DNA of 64,000 nucleotides, taken from Hyphomicrobiaceae bacterium. Lineage in GTDB: Bacteria > Pseudomonadota > Alphaproteobacteria > Rhizobiales > Hyphomicrobiaceae. The translations under genes and the position numbers were made by a program. The stretch is from assembly GCA_002919265.1 (NCBI GenBank), contig PKEY01000051.1:36947-100946 (forward strand). Direction: 5' to 3'. Position 1 is the first letter of the stretch. Each line of letters begins with the position of its first letter. The notes under the pieces were generated by a model. The model saw only the letters and a program-made list of their open reading frames with translations, had not been told where the DNA came from and did not search any database. Shown piece by piece: positions 55,934 to 63,539 of the stretch.

Positions 55934-56212
55934 ATGGCCGAGCAACAGTTCAGATCTCGGGTGCGTTATGTCATTGGACCGGACGGCAGTCCTTTGACGA
56001 TTGCGGATCTTCCCCCAAAAGACACCAAGCGCTGGGTTATTCGCCGGAAGGCGGAGGTGGTCGCCGCTGTCCGCGGCGGGCTGCTGAGCCTGGAAGAAGC
56101 CTGCGAGCGGTACGCTCTCACCGTAGACGAATTCCTGAGTTGGCAGCGTTCGATTGACAAGCACGGGCTGCCGGGCCTCCGTGCGACGCGTATTCAGGAT
56201 TATCGCGACTAA
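55934..56212 (+). CDS. sciP: CtrA inhibitor SciP (DUF1153)
   Basis: A 92-residue helix-turn-helix protein of the DUF1153/SciP family. In Caulobacter SciP binds CtrA on DNA and blocks activation of CtrA target promoters in G1. Identity rests on the full-length match in motifs: YVIGPDGSPLTIADLPP at the start, RWVIRRKAEVVAAVRGGLLSLEEAC, and EFLSWQRSIDKHGLPGLR, the HTH of transposase-like (HTH_Tnp) type. Found alone between mnmA and fliJ, 1.5 kb from ctrA. Confidence 0.93.
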   Translation: MAEQQFRSRVRYVIGPDGSPLTIADLPPKDTKRWVIRRKAEVVAAVRGGLLSLEEACERYALTVDEFLSWQRSIDKHGLPGLRATRIQDYRD

Positions 56213-56678
56213 GCCGTGATCCAGCGGGAGCCTGCGAGCTCAGTGTGCAAGGCAAGTTCCACCGACAATCAGGTGACGAATTAGGTTGGGTGACTACAAG
56301 AGCAGTCAACCGTCTGACGATCCGTGCGGGCGGTCCCTCGGATTGTGACCGCGCCGAGGCCCTCTCTATTCCAGACAAACTTCTGCATCTGGGGGCGCCA
56401 AACCCGGTGTCGGGTATACAGGTGCAAGTCCTCCCGGCAATTCCTTTTTATGTGGCAGTGACTTGGGTCCTGTCCCTAATACTGGTTGGTGATGCAAGTG
56501 TCAGCAAACAGCCAGCCTGGCTAGAGCACCAGCAGCTTTCGGCTTAGACCTGCGACGGTCGGGGAGTGGCTGGACTGTCGCTCGACCGCATGTCTCAAAT
56601 TAAAAGCGACCCAAGATCGAATGTTCGATCTCGGGTCAACTGACCAAAACGCGGTTATCGAAACGGCCGCGCCGCAAT
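56213..56678. other. 466-bp region without supported gene
   Basis: Lies between convergent sciP and fliJ. Open frames on both strands (for example 56245-56547 plus, 56521-56784 minus) have no domain or ribosome site. Nothing else is recognised. Confidence 0.4.
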
Positions 56679-57068
56679 TCAGCGGCGAAGCGTAGCCGGT
56701 TGCTCGACCCTGCGCCCCAGATGCCGGGGGAAGGGACCTGTCTCGAGCTGAGCATCGGGAACAAGCCGTTCGAGCTCGGCGCATGCCTCGTCGCGCTCGC
56801 GCACCGCTTCCTCAAGTTTTGTGTGCAGATTGGCGATGGACGCACGCAGGTTGTCCCGCCGTTGTGCGGCCGCCTTCGCGAAAGTGGAGTAAGCGAAGTG
56901 GGACTTGTCGCGAATTCCGGTCCGCTCCTCCTCCGCCTGGATTTGACGGTCCAGTTCCTGCGCCATGTGCTCGAACTCGCGGATCATGTGTTCGATGTCC
57001 GCAACCTTGCGGCGCTTTTCCTCTGCGAGAAAGCGTTTCAGGCGGAGGCTGGTTTCACGAGATTTCAT
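56679..57068 (-). CDS. fliJ: Flagellar export protein FliJ
   Basis: A 129-residue, wholly helical coiled-coil protein of the rhizobial FliJ type. The start at 57068 gives MKSRETSLRLKRFLAEEKRRKVADIEHMIREFEHMAQEL. Basic residues at the N-terminus and heptad-rich Glu/Arg/Lys composition continue to residue ~105, with a short Arg-rich tail. FliJ works with FliH/FliI in the flagellar type III export gate. It is divergent from ctrA across a 630-bp region; this fliJ-ctrA arrangement occurs in rhizobia. Confidence 0.85.
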   Translation of the reverse strand: MKSRETSLRLKRFLAEEKRRKVADIEHMIREFEHMAQELDRQIQAEEERTGIRDKSHFAYSTFAKAAAQRRDNLRASIANLHTKLEEAVRERDEACAELERLVPDAQLETGPFPRHLGRRVEQPATLRR

Positions 57069-57698
57069 GTTCGATACCCCTGACATATTCGAACAAACTC
57101 TCTGGCAGCCTCTGTACAAGAAGCATGCCAAACGACACCTGCGGCTATCGCCGTTCTGTCCCTGTCGTGCCGGCTCCGACCCGTTCCCGTCCCCACGAGC
57201 GGCAGAGGGGATATAGCATTAACGTACAGACCACCGCTTAAGTTGCGGTAAAGTCACGACAGTTCACGGATGAGTCCAAAAAGCCAACGAAGGCCATCAA
57301 TCGGTCGCCAGACTCTAGGGCAAGCGAACGAATTCTGTTAATTGTTGATTCGGCACTGGCCATGCGAACCGCACCTGAGTGGGGGCCCGGGTAAGGGCGC
57401 GTGGTTAGCCGGCGCACTGTTCCCTCCTCGTAAATTGTCAACATCCGAGACCTGCATGTGCGGAGACCAACCCGGTTTCCGTTACGGGAGAGTTGCTGTC
57501 AGTGTCAGTCCTGACCCGAGGAGACGAGCGACGCCCAAGTTGTTCCGCAAGTTCTGTAGCAGTAATCTTGAGACGATTAGCCTTTGTTAACCTCTCAAGA
57601 GTAAAATCTAGGCGATTAAAAGGCAGATTTCGACTGCGTGCTCTTCAGACGGGGGCAGCGGGCTGGGAGTAATCCTGGCTCTTGAAGAGAGGATTGGC
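57069..57698. promoter_or_regulatory. fliJ-ctrA intergenic regulatory region
   Basis: A 630-bp non-coding region expected to hold the ctrA promoters. GANTC (CcrM methylation) sites occur at 57272, 57311 and 57347, with a fourth inside ctrA at 57703. TTAA sites occur at 57219, 57238, 57587 and 57616; the best CtrA-like pair is ATTA-N7-TTAAC at 57576-57591, which matches only one half well. The GGGAGTAATCCTGGCTCTTGAAGAGAGGA stretch before 57699 includes the ctrA ribosome-binding site (AGAGAGGA). Confidence 0.5.
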
Positions 57699-58406
57699 AT
57701 GAGAGTCCTTCTGATCGAAGACGACAGCGCAACCGCGCAGAGCATAGAGTTGATGCTCCAGTCGGAAGGCTTCAACGTCTACACGACTGATTTGGGCGAA
57801 GAGGGCGTAGATCTTGGCAAGCTTTATGATTATGACATCATATTGCTTGACCTGAACCTCCCGGACATGAGCGGCTACGAAGTCTTGAAAACCCTTCGGG
57901 TCAGCAAGGTTTCGACGCCGATCCTTATCCTCTCAGGCTTGGCGGGCATCGACGACAAGGTTCGTGGTCTCGGGTTCGGGGCCGACGATTATATGACCAA
58001 GCCCTTCCACAAGGATGAGTTGATTGCCCGCATCCATGCGATCGTGCGCCGGTCGAAGGGCCACGCGCAATCGATCATCCAGACCGGCGAGCTCACGGTC
58101 AATCTCGATACAAAGACGGTCGAGGTCAACGGCCAGCGCGTGCATCTGACCGGCAAGGAATATCAGATGCTCGAGCTGCTTTCACTCCGCAAAGGCACGA
58201 CACTCACCAAGGAGATGTTCCTAAACCATCTCTACGGCGGGATGGACGAGCCCGAGCTCAAGATCATCGACGTCTTCATCTGCAAGCTGCGTAAGAAGCT
58301 TCAGGCAGCGACCGGCGGCCGTCATTACATCGAGACGGTTTGGGGGCGGGGATACGTGCTTCGCGATCCCGATGAGAAGCCTGCCGACAAGCATGCGGCT
58401 GCTTGA
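57699..58406 (+). CDS. ctrA: Cell-cycle master regulator CtrA
   Basis: A 235-residue OmpR-type response regulator. The receiver (1-120) has [19 protein letters not shown], the phospho-acceptor in [16 protein letters not shown] (D51), and [17 protein letters not shown] with the Lys. The winged-helix domain (~130-230) ends [16 protein letters not shown], the CtrA DNA-binding region. Compared with Caulobacter CtrA, the tail KPADKHAAA keeps the two terminal Ala needed for ClpXP recognition (AA at the end). It controls division, flagellum and replication genes; its inhibitor gene sciP is close by. Confidence 0.96.
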   Translation: MRVLLIEDDSATAQSIELMLQSEGFNVYTTDLGEEGVDLGKLYDYDIILLDLNLPDMSGYEVLKTLRVSKVSTPILILSGLAGIDDKVRGLGFGADDYMTKPFHKDELIARIHAIVRRSKGHAQSIIQTGELTVNLDTKTVEVNGQRVHLTGKEYQMLELLSLRKGTTLTKEMFLNHLYGGMDEPELKIIDVFICKLRKKLQAATGGRHYIETVWGRGYVLRDPDEKPADKHAAA

Positions 58407-58434
58407 TTGATTTGAGCGATTTGCTTGGCAGTTG

Positions 58435-58462
58435 AGGGGGCTTGGGCCCCCTAAGCTGTTTT
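58435..58462 (+). terminator. ctrA terminator
   Basis: AGGGGGC (58435-58441), loop TTGG, GCCCCCT (58446-58452), then AAGCTGTTTT. It is a perfect 7-bp stem 28 bp after the ctrA stop, with a moderate U tract. Confidence 0.7.
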
Positions 58463-58531
58463 CCAGGGTAGACATTGCCTCGCGGTCGTCTATGCATGCG
58501 GTGAACCCGAGCGACAAACCGCGAGCGAGCC

Positions 58532-59200
58532 ATGGCAGCAGAGCCGCAAACTCAGCCAACCTCTTCCAGCGCCCTAAAGGCGGCCATTGTTCCCGTTACG
58601 CCTTTTCAGCAGAACTGCACGCTCATTTGGGACGAGACGACCAAAGCTGGCGCCGTCGTTGACCCCGGCGGCGATCTCGAAAGGGTCCGGCGCGCCATTG
58701 CCGAGGTCGGAATGACGGTCGAGAAGATCCTGCTGACGCATGGCCATATCGATCATGCGGGCGGCGCGGCGGAGTTGCGCGAGGTACTTGGCGTTCCGAT
58801 CGAGGGGCCCCATGAGGCGGATCGGTTTCTTCTAGAAGGTTTGGAGGAGCAGGGCCGTGCCTACGGCATTCCGGCGAGGGCGGTTACGCCCGATCGCTGG
58901 TTGAACGAAGGGGACCCCGTCGAGGTGGCTGGCCACCATTTCGACGTCTTCCATTGCCCCGGCCATTCACCAGGTTCCATTGTTCTCTACAACTCGAAAC
59001 AGCGTTTCGCGCTGGTTGGTGACGTGTTGTTCCGTGGCTCGATCGGTCGCACGGATTTTCCCTACGGCGATCACGATGCGTTGATTTCCGCGATCAAGAC
59101 GAAGCTGCTGCCGCTCGGCGACGATATCGTGTTCATCTGCGGTCACGGGCCCACGAGCAGCATCGGCGTCGAGCGGCGCACGAACCCGTTCATAGTCTAG
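58532..59200 (+). CDS. MBL-fold hydrolase (glyoxalase II/YcbL-like)
   Basis: A 222-residue metallo-beta-lactamase-fold protein. THGHIDHAGG (residues ~70-79) gives the HxHxDH zinc motif. Further ligands are in HCPGHSPGS (His ~148), LVGDVLFRG (Asp) and CGHGPTSS (last His). Length is that of the short YcbL-type glyoxalase II-like hydrolases, which lack the C-terminal glutathione-binding domain of true GloB. The substrate is unknown. Downstream of ctrA but with its own spacing and a terminator in between. Confidence 0.88.
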   Translation: MAAEPQTQPTSSSALKAAIVPVTPFQQNCTLIWDETTKAGAVVDPGGDLERVRRAIAEVGMTVEKILLTHGHIDHAGGAAELREVLGVPIEGPHEADRFLLEGLEEQGRAYGIPARAVTPDRWLNEGDPVEVAGHHFDVFHCPGHSPGSIVLYNSKQRFALVGDVLFRGSIGRTDFPYGDHDALISAIKTKLLPLGDDIVFICGHGPTSSIGVERRTNPFIV

Positions 59201-59216
59201 GCGAGAAGGGAGAGGG

Positions 59217-59579
59217 TCAGAAGCTCCGCTCCCAGCGCAGGCAGCCCAGTAGTCCGCATTCGGTGTCGATGGCGTCGCGGCCAGCTCCGCGATTTTCCCA
59301 GAAGTCGACCGTTTCCACACGGAGCGTCTCGGAGCAGCTCCGCCGACATTGAATCCACGTGCCGCCCGGCATGCGCACTTCGTAACCCGTCGGTGTCCGG
59401 CGTACCGGCCCGGAAACCGTTCCGTGCCCGAAACGACTTTCGGCCACGACATAGCCTTCTATCGGGCCGTAAGCGCCAGCGTGCCGCTTCCATTTTGCTG
59501 GCCCGCCGGCGAAGGCCGAGCCTATTGACAGGCATGTGACGCCAATCGCGGCCAAGAAAAACGACTTTGGTAACGCCAT
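59217..59579 (-). CDS. Small secreted hypothetical protein
   Basis: A 120-residue protein from the ATG at 59579 (AAGGGGAAG ribosome site 6 bases upstream) with a signal peptide to about residue 24 (SAFAGGP). The mature part has seven clear aromatic/Gly-rich strands and at least four cysteines (IQCRRSCSE and TECGLLGCLRW), suggesting two disulfides. No domain is recognised. It is convergent with the MBL gene and divergent from the luxR-type gene. Confidence 0.6.
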   Translation of the reverse strand: MALPKSFFLAAIGVTCLSIGSAFAGGPAKWKRHAGAYGPIEGYVVAESRFGHGTVSGPVRRTPTGYEVRMPGGTWIQCRRSCSETLRVETVDFWENRGAGRDAIDTECGLLGCLRWERSF

Positions 59580-59742
59580 ACCGGCTTCCCCTTTGGTCAA
59601 AACCATGACATCTGTCATGGCCGTTATACCATTTTCGGGTTAGCGGATCGTTCCGATCTGGCCAAGTTATTCAGTTTGCCGGCTGTCGTTTTCGGTTGGG
59701 ATGTGTTCTTTAGAAGACGTTTTGTGGGAGGGGGTGCCTGAA

Positions 59743-60456
59743 ATGTCTCCAACCCCGATTTGGAGTTCGGCGTTAGACTTTACTTACAAAGTGCTTGAAG
59801 CCCGTAGCGGGCCTGAGGTTCAGGACCTGCTCTTGGCCTTTGCACGTAGCTGGGGTTTTGAATACCTCGTTGTTTGCGATCTCCCAACGCCCGGCCAGTC
59901 CTTCAAAGTTGACGTTTGCAACTGGCCGGAAGACTTCCTGGAGGAGTGTGCACGCGATCTTTTTCGCTACGATCCGCTGCTAAGGCATGCTGCGCAAACC
60001 ACCGAGCCATTCTCGTGGTCAGAGGTCGAATGGGATCGCAGCAGGGGATCTCCTGAACAGCGCGTGATGGACCTGGCGGCCTCTTACGGCCTCAAGGATG
60101 GTTTCGTTGTGCCAGTAGTCGGTCTCGACGGCGAGCAAAGCTTGATTGGTCTCGCCGGCGATCGCGCAAAGTTGTTGGATCAGGAGCGACGAGCGCTACA
60201 CCTGGTGTGCCTCTATGCGCATCATGCCATTAAAGCAGTTAGAAAGCCTTCCAAGCATCGCATCCAAAAAGGTGCCCTTCAAGACTGCCTCGCCTACGCT
60301 TTTGTTGGACTGGACACGGATGCGATAACCGAGCGCACATCGTTGTCGGCCGGTGAAGTGCGCGCAGCCTGGAAAAGGGCTCAAGATGATCTGGGCGTAA
60401 GAGATCCTATGGGGGCGGCAGTCAAGGCCGCGGTGTTGGGAGCGATCAACCCTTGA
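59743..60456 (+). CDS. LuxR-type autoinducer receptor with altered pocket and divergent HTH
   Basis: A 237-residue protein. The ATG at 59743 has GGAGGGGG about 8 bases upstream and is preferred to 59701. The autoinducer-binding domain spans ~15-165. Against TraR W57/Y61/D70/P71/W85/G113, the chain keeps D77, P78, W92 and G120 but has Phe65 for W57 and Cys69 for Y61. The C-terminal helical domain (~175-237) has the size and spacing of a LuxR HTH (LGV..GAAVKAAVLG) but lacks the usual LTxRExEVL and SxxTV sequences. The luxI-like gene follows directly. A receptor for a non-standard homoserine lactone is likely (inference). Confidence 0.82.
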   Translation: MSPTPIWSSALDFTYKVLEARSGPEVQDLLLAFARSWGFEYLVVCDLPTPGQSFKVDVCNWPEDFLEECARDLFRYDPLLRHAAQTTEPFSWSEVEWDRSRGSPEQRVMDLAASYGLKDGFVVPVVGLDGEQSLIGLAGDRAKLLDQERRALHLVCLYAHHAIKAVRKPSKHRIQKGALQDCLAYAFVGLDTDAITERTSLSAGEVRAAWKRAQDDLGVRDPMGAAVKAAVLGAINP

Positions 60457-61250
60457 AGCGTCGTGCGCTCAGGAAGGCCATCCCGGCTTGGCCGAGCCAG
60501 GCGGGATCCAATCAACGTATACGCGTTGCACGTGGCATATCGTATCCCAAGGGATGCAGTAGCGGATCGCCACTTGCGGTGACGCAGCCGGATTTTCTCG
60601 TGCACGTCGTCACCGCGGAAAACCGTCACTTCTACGAACGCGAACTCGAAGAGAGTTTCCGGCTGCGCCATCGCGTCTATGCGATGGAATATGGCTGGGG
60701 GGCGTTCCGTCGACCTGATGGTCGCGAAACCGACCGGTACGATTGCTCCGAAGCCATCTATCTTCTGGCATTGGAGGAGGGGACCGGGCGATTGATTGGT
60801 GGCGCGCGCCTGGTGCCTACCATTGAGGGGCCGACCTTGAGCGGGCTAAGAGGGCTGACGACCTTCTCGGTGCCCCGCTCGCCGTTCATCTATCACCTTT
60901 CTCGTATCGTCGTGGTGCCGGAACGGCGTGAATACCCGGGCCTCAACCTCGTAGCCTCGGCCCTTCTATGTGCAGCGCAGGAGTATTGCCTGGCCGAGGA
61001 CATCGAGCAGCTTACATTGCTCATCCGCACGTCCCAGCTACCTCAGTACCTGGCGCTTGGATGGAACCCGCAGCCGCTTGGCTTGCCCGTAAGCCTGTGG
61101 GGGGCGTCCCTCATCCCCATAATCGTTGACGTGTCGGAGGCGGCGCTCAACACCACCAGGACGAAGCGATCCATTCGGGGCTCAGTGCTCGTTCGGAGGG
61201 GCATCACGCTTCCCGCCGTCAAAGTTCGGTCCGTGGGTCGCCTGAACTGA
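60453..61250 (+). CDS. Acyl-homoserine lactone synthase (LuxI family)
   Basis: Up to 265 residues. The TTG at 60453 overlaps the luxR stop (TTGA) and has GGGAG 9 bases upstream; a GTG at 60579 would give 223 residues, closer to the family norm, so the start is uncertain. LuxI catalytic residues are visible: R72 and Y76 in FRLRHRVY, W82 (YGWG), D94 and D97 (ETDRYD) and R119 (GGARLVPT), with the Ser-Arg in HLSRIVV. It joins SAM with an acyl carrier donor. The residues around the acyl site (Leu/Gln-rich LRTSQLPQYL) do not show the acyl-chain length. Paired with the luxR gene upstream. Confidence 0.87.
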   Translation: MKRRALRKAIPAWPSQAGSNQRIRVARGISYPKGCSSGSPLAVTQPDFLVHVVTAENRHFYERELEESFRLRHRVYAMEYGWGAFRRPDGRETDRYDCSEAIYLLALEEGTGRLIGGARLVPTIEGPTLSGLRGLTTFSVPRSPFIYHLSRIVVVPERREYPGLNLVASALLCAAQEYCLAEDIEQLTLLIRTSQLPQYLALGWNPQPLGLPVSLWGASLIPIIVDVSEAALNTTRTKRSIRGSVLVRRGITLPAVKVRSVGRLN

Positions 61251-61330
61251 AAGGTTGACCCTATGCAATTCAATGAGAGTCGCTACGATGGCACCCGGAT
61301 TCTGGGTCTGCCAAGGAGGACACATAAGGC

Positions 61331-62089
61331 ATGACAGGTACAGGAAAAGTAGCCCTCGTGACTGGCGCCGGCAGCGGTATTGGGCGCGCTTCAGCGCTTG
61401 CGTTGCAGCGTAACGGCTATCACGTGGTTCTGGCGGGGCGGCGGAAAGAGGAGCTCGAAAATACCGCGAGCATGGCGAAGGAGGGCGGGGGGCGTATGCT
61501 CGTCGTGCCTACGGACGTCAGCGACGCAAATTCGGTGAAGGCGCTGTTCGCAAAGACGGTCGAAACGTTCGGGCGGCTAGACGTCCTCTTCAATAACGCC
61601 GGCATGGGAGCGCCAGCCGTACCCATGGAGGACCTGCCGCTGGAAACCTGGCAGAAGGTCGTGGACGTCAACCTGACCGGCTCGTTCCTGTGTGCGCAGG
61701 AAGCGATCCGGATCATGAAGTCTCAGACGCCCAAGGGCGGCCGGATCATCAACAATGGCTCGATCTCGGCGCACGCGCCGCGTCCCAACTCCGTTGCCTA
61801 TACGGCCACGAAGCATGCGATCACTGGTCTGACGAAATCGATTTCGCTGGATGGTCGTGCGCACGACATCGCGTGCTCGCAGATCGACATTGGCAATGCC
61901 GATACGCCGATGGGTGGCCGGATGAAGTTCGGTGTGCCGCAGGCGAATGGCACCGTCGCGCCCGAGCCGGTGATGGACGTCGAGCATGTCGCGGATGCCA
62001 TCGTCTTCATCGCCAACCTGCCGCTCGATGCGAACGTGCAGTTCATGACCATTATGGCGACGAAGATGCCCTTCGTGGGCCGTGGCTGA
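61331..62089 (+). CDS. SDR family oxidoreductase
   Basis: A 252-residue classical [18 protein letters not shown] (residues ~11-25) binds NAD(P), NNAG is present, NNGSISAH carries the Ser and YTATKHAI the catalytic Tyr and Lys. An ARG (GRRKEEL) after the second strand favours NADPH. A purine-rich site (AAGGAGGACAC) precedes the start. It begins about 80 bp after the luxI-type gene, so it could belong to a quorum-sensing operon, for example modifying the signal, but that is only positional evidence. Confidence 0.9.
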   Translation: MTGTGKVALVTGAGSGIGRASALALQRNGYHVVLAGRRKEELENTASMAKEGGGRMLVVPTDVSDANSVKALFAKTVETFGRLDVLFNNAGMGAPAVPMEDLPLETWQKVVDVNLTGSFLCAQEAIRIMKSQTPKGGRIINNGSISAHAPRPNSVAYTATKHAITGLTKSISLDGRAHDIACSQIDIGNADTPMGGRMKFGVPQANGTVAPEPVMDVEHVADAIVFIANLPLDANVQFMTIMATKMPFVGRG

Positions 62090-62212
62090 AGCAGGTAAAA
62101 GAAGCAAACGGATGCGCGCACGGGGCGCGCATCCACTCCGACGTCTGAGGGAAGAAATACAGCGCCGAGCCCGAACCCATCCGGCCGTTCCATCCAAACG
62201 AAAGCGTTCAGC

Positions 62213-62707
62213 TCAGCTACGCGACAAGGCGATCGTCACGCCTTTCAGGTTGGATCCCTCCGTCGAAATCGAAACGGCTTGACGCGAGCCTTCCGTGGAG
62301 ACGGACATGGATGCCGTCAGACCGCCGCCGACGATATCCATGTTGATCTTGCCAGCTGAGGCCCTGCCGGTCACTTCCCCGGAGGCGTTGAAGGTCCGCT
62401 CTTCCCAACGGCCAGTCAGGCGACCGTTCTGATTGATCAGACTGGCACGGATCTCGATCTTGTAGCTTGCAGAGGCGCAACGGATAGCAAGACCGAGCTC
62501 TGCACCCGCGCTCTTAGGATTGTAATAGGCGCGGCAGGTAATCTTTTCGGATTTGCCATCCGAAAAACGCACGCTCCCTCGACCGCTCCAGCTCCCGTCG
62601 AGCTCAGAGAACAGGCTACCGGCCGATTGAGCGTGGGCTCCCCCCACCGCAATGAGAGCCACGAAGCCGATGGCCATGGCAAGACGGGAGAAAAGCGGAC
62701 GCGGCAT
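62213..62707 (-). CDS. Secreted hypothetical protein, all-beta
   Basis: A 164-residue protein. The ATG at 62707 (AGGAGG 11 bases before) gives a signal peptide ending AHAQSAGS near residue 27. The mature domain (~30-164) is rich in Ser/Gly and alternating strands (LDGSWSGRGSVRF, ARCASASYKIEIRASL). Two cysteines (CRAYY and RCAS) may pair. It resembles small lipocalin-like or avidin-like secreted proteins of alphaproteobacteria, but no family can be claimed. Confidence 0.6.
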   Translation of the reverse strand: MPRPLFSRLAMAIGFVALIAVGGAHAQSAGSLFSELDGSWSGRGSVRFSDGKSEKITCRAYYNPKSAGAELGLAIRCASASYKIEIRASLINQNGRLTGRWEERTFNASGEVTGRASAGKINMDIVGGGLTASMSVSTEGSRQAVSISTEGSNLKGVTIALSRS

Positions 62708-62862
62708 CACAGCGGGATCCTCCTGCTGCTGACGTTGCGAATAATTCGAATCTATTTTGGAGGCCGGATTGCGCCGGAGCAAGTCGTGACTGTCCCAATC
62801 TAGCAACAGAAGCTTGAAAAACTGTAAGCGCAACTCCGACAACTCGGAACAAGAATTTCGGC

Positions 62863-62895
62863 AAAACAAAAACGCCGCTGGTTATCCAGCGGCGT
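62863..62895 (-). terminator. cspA terminator
   Basis: A 10-bp stem ACGCCGCTGG/CCAGCGGCGT (62872-62881 and 62886-62895) with a 4-nt loop. On the minus strand it is followed by TTTTTGTTTTG, 29 bp beyond the cspA stop. Confidence 0.9.
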
Positions 62896-62924
62896 CCAAA
62901 TAGTTCGCAGATCTTGCGTGCGCC

Positions 62925-63137
62925 TTAGGCGAGCGCGATTTGGCCGGCCTGCTTGCCGCGGCCGCGGCGATCCTCCTCGAGGACGAAGCTGACGCGATCG
63001 CCTTCGTTCAACGAACGAATGCCCGCGCGCTCCAGAGCGGTCGCATGTACGAATACGTCGTTTCCGCCTTGCTCTGGTGTAATGAAGCCGTAGCCTTTGG
63101 CCGTGTTGAAAAATTTCACGGTGCCTGTCAGTCGCAT
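62925..63137 (-). CDS. cspA: Cold-shock protein (CspA family)
   Basis: A 70-residue OB-fold protein. RNP1 is KGYGFIT (residues ~14-20) and RNP2 VFVHATAL (~28-35), with the family start TGTVKFFNTAKG. It binds single-stranded RNA/DNA as a chaperone. The tail RRGRGKQAGQIALA is basic. Some 400 bp upstream contain its promoter and possibly a long 5' leader. Confidence 0.95.
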   Translation of the reverse strand: MRLTGTVKFFNTAKGYGFITPEQGGNDVFVHATALERAGIRSLNEGDRVSFVLEEDRRGRGKQAGQIALA

Positions 63138-63539
63138 AGGGTAGTACCTTCTTCCCGTTCAAACGCGTGCAGCAAGCCAGTCATTGGGTCCCACGCTACA
63201 GACCCAGAGATCTCAGATTGTCGGGAAAGAAACGGCCGGTGAGGGTCGCGCAGCTATCCGATATCTTGAGGGCGCACGCCACAGCAGCGGGCACCGGCAA
63301 AGCTCATATGACGTGTCGGCGGGGTAAAAGCAAGGACGAAATGAGATTTGCCGCAGTGGCTGGTTCGATTTCATCACGCCTGCGATTCCCCTTATGCGCG
63401 TCGCTGTGAAAAAAGTGCCCGGAAGAAGGGATCATCAAACCGGGCACTCTGTCCGCCAAAATGCGCATACGACGCGCACTTGTCAGCGAGGTTTACAACT
63501 CGTGAACGTTCCAATGGTTCCTCATGCGTTCACGTTTTT
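63138..63539. other. 402-bp region between PfpI-like gene and cspA
   Basis: Non-coding. It includes the cspA leader/promoter area near 63138 and the terminator of the PfpI-like gene (63409-63448). No motif beyond these was recognised. Confidence 0.4.
63409..63448 (-). terminator. Terminator of the PfpI-like gene
   Basis: AGTGCCCGG (63414-63422) and CCGGGCACT (63440-63448) form a perfect 9-bp stem with a 17-nt loop. On the minus strand TTTTTT follows. It is 92 bp after the stop at 63540. Confidence 0.8.

Noticed and set aside
56245-56547. A 100-codon plus-strand frame between sciP and fliJ
   Set aside because: No ribosome site or domain; the similar minus-strand frame at 56521-56784 is equally unsupported.
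57576-57591. A full CtrA box in front of ctrA
   Set aside because: ATTA-N7-TTAAC matches only one half of TTAA-N7-TTAA, so it is noted in the regulatory region and not called a site.
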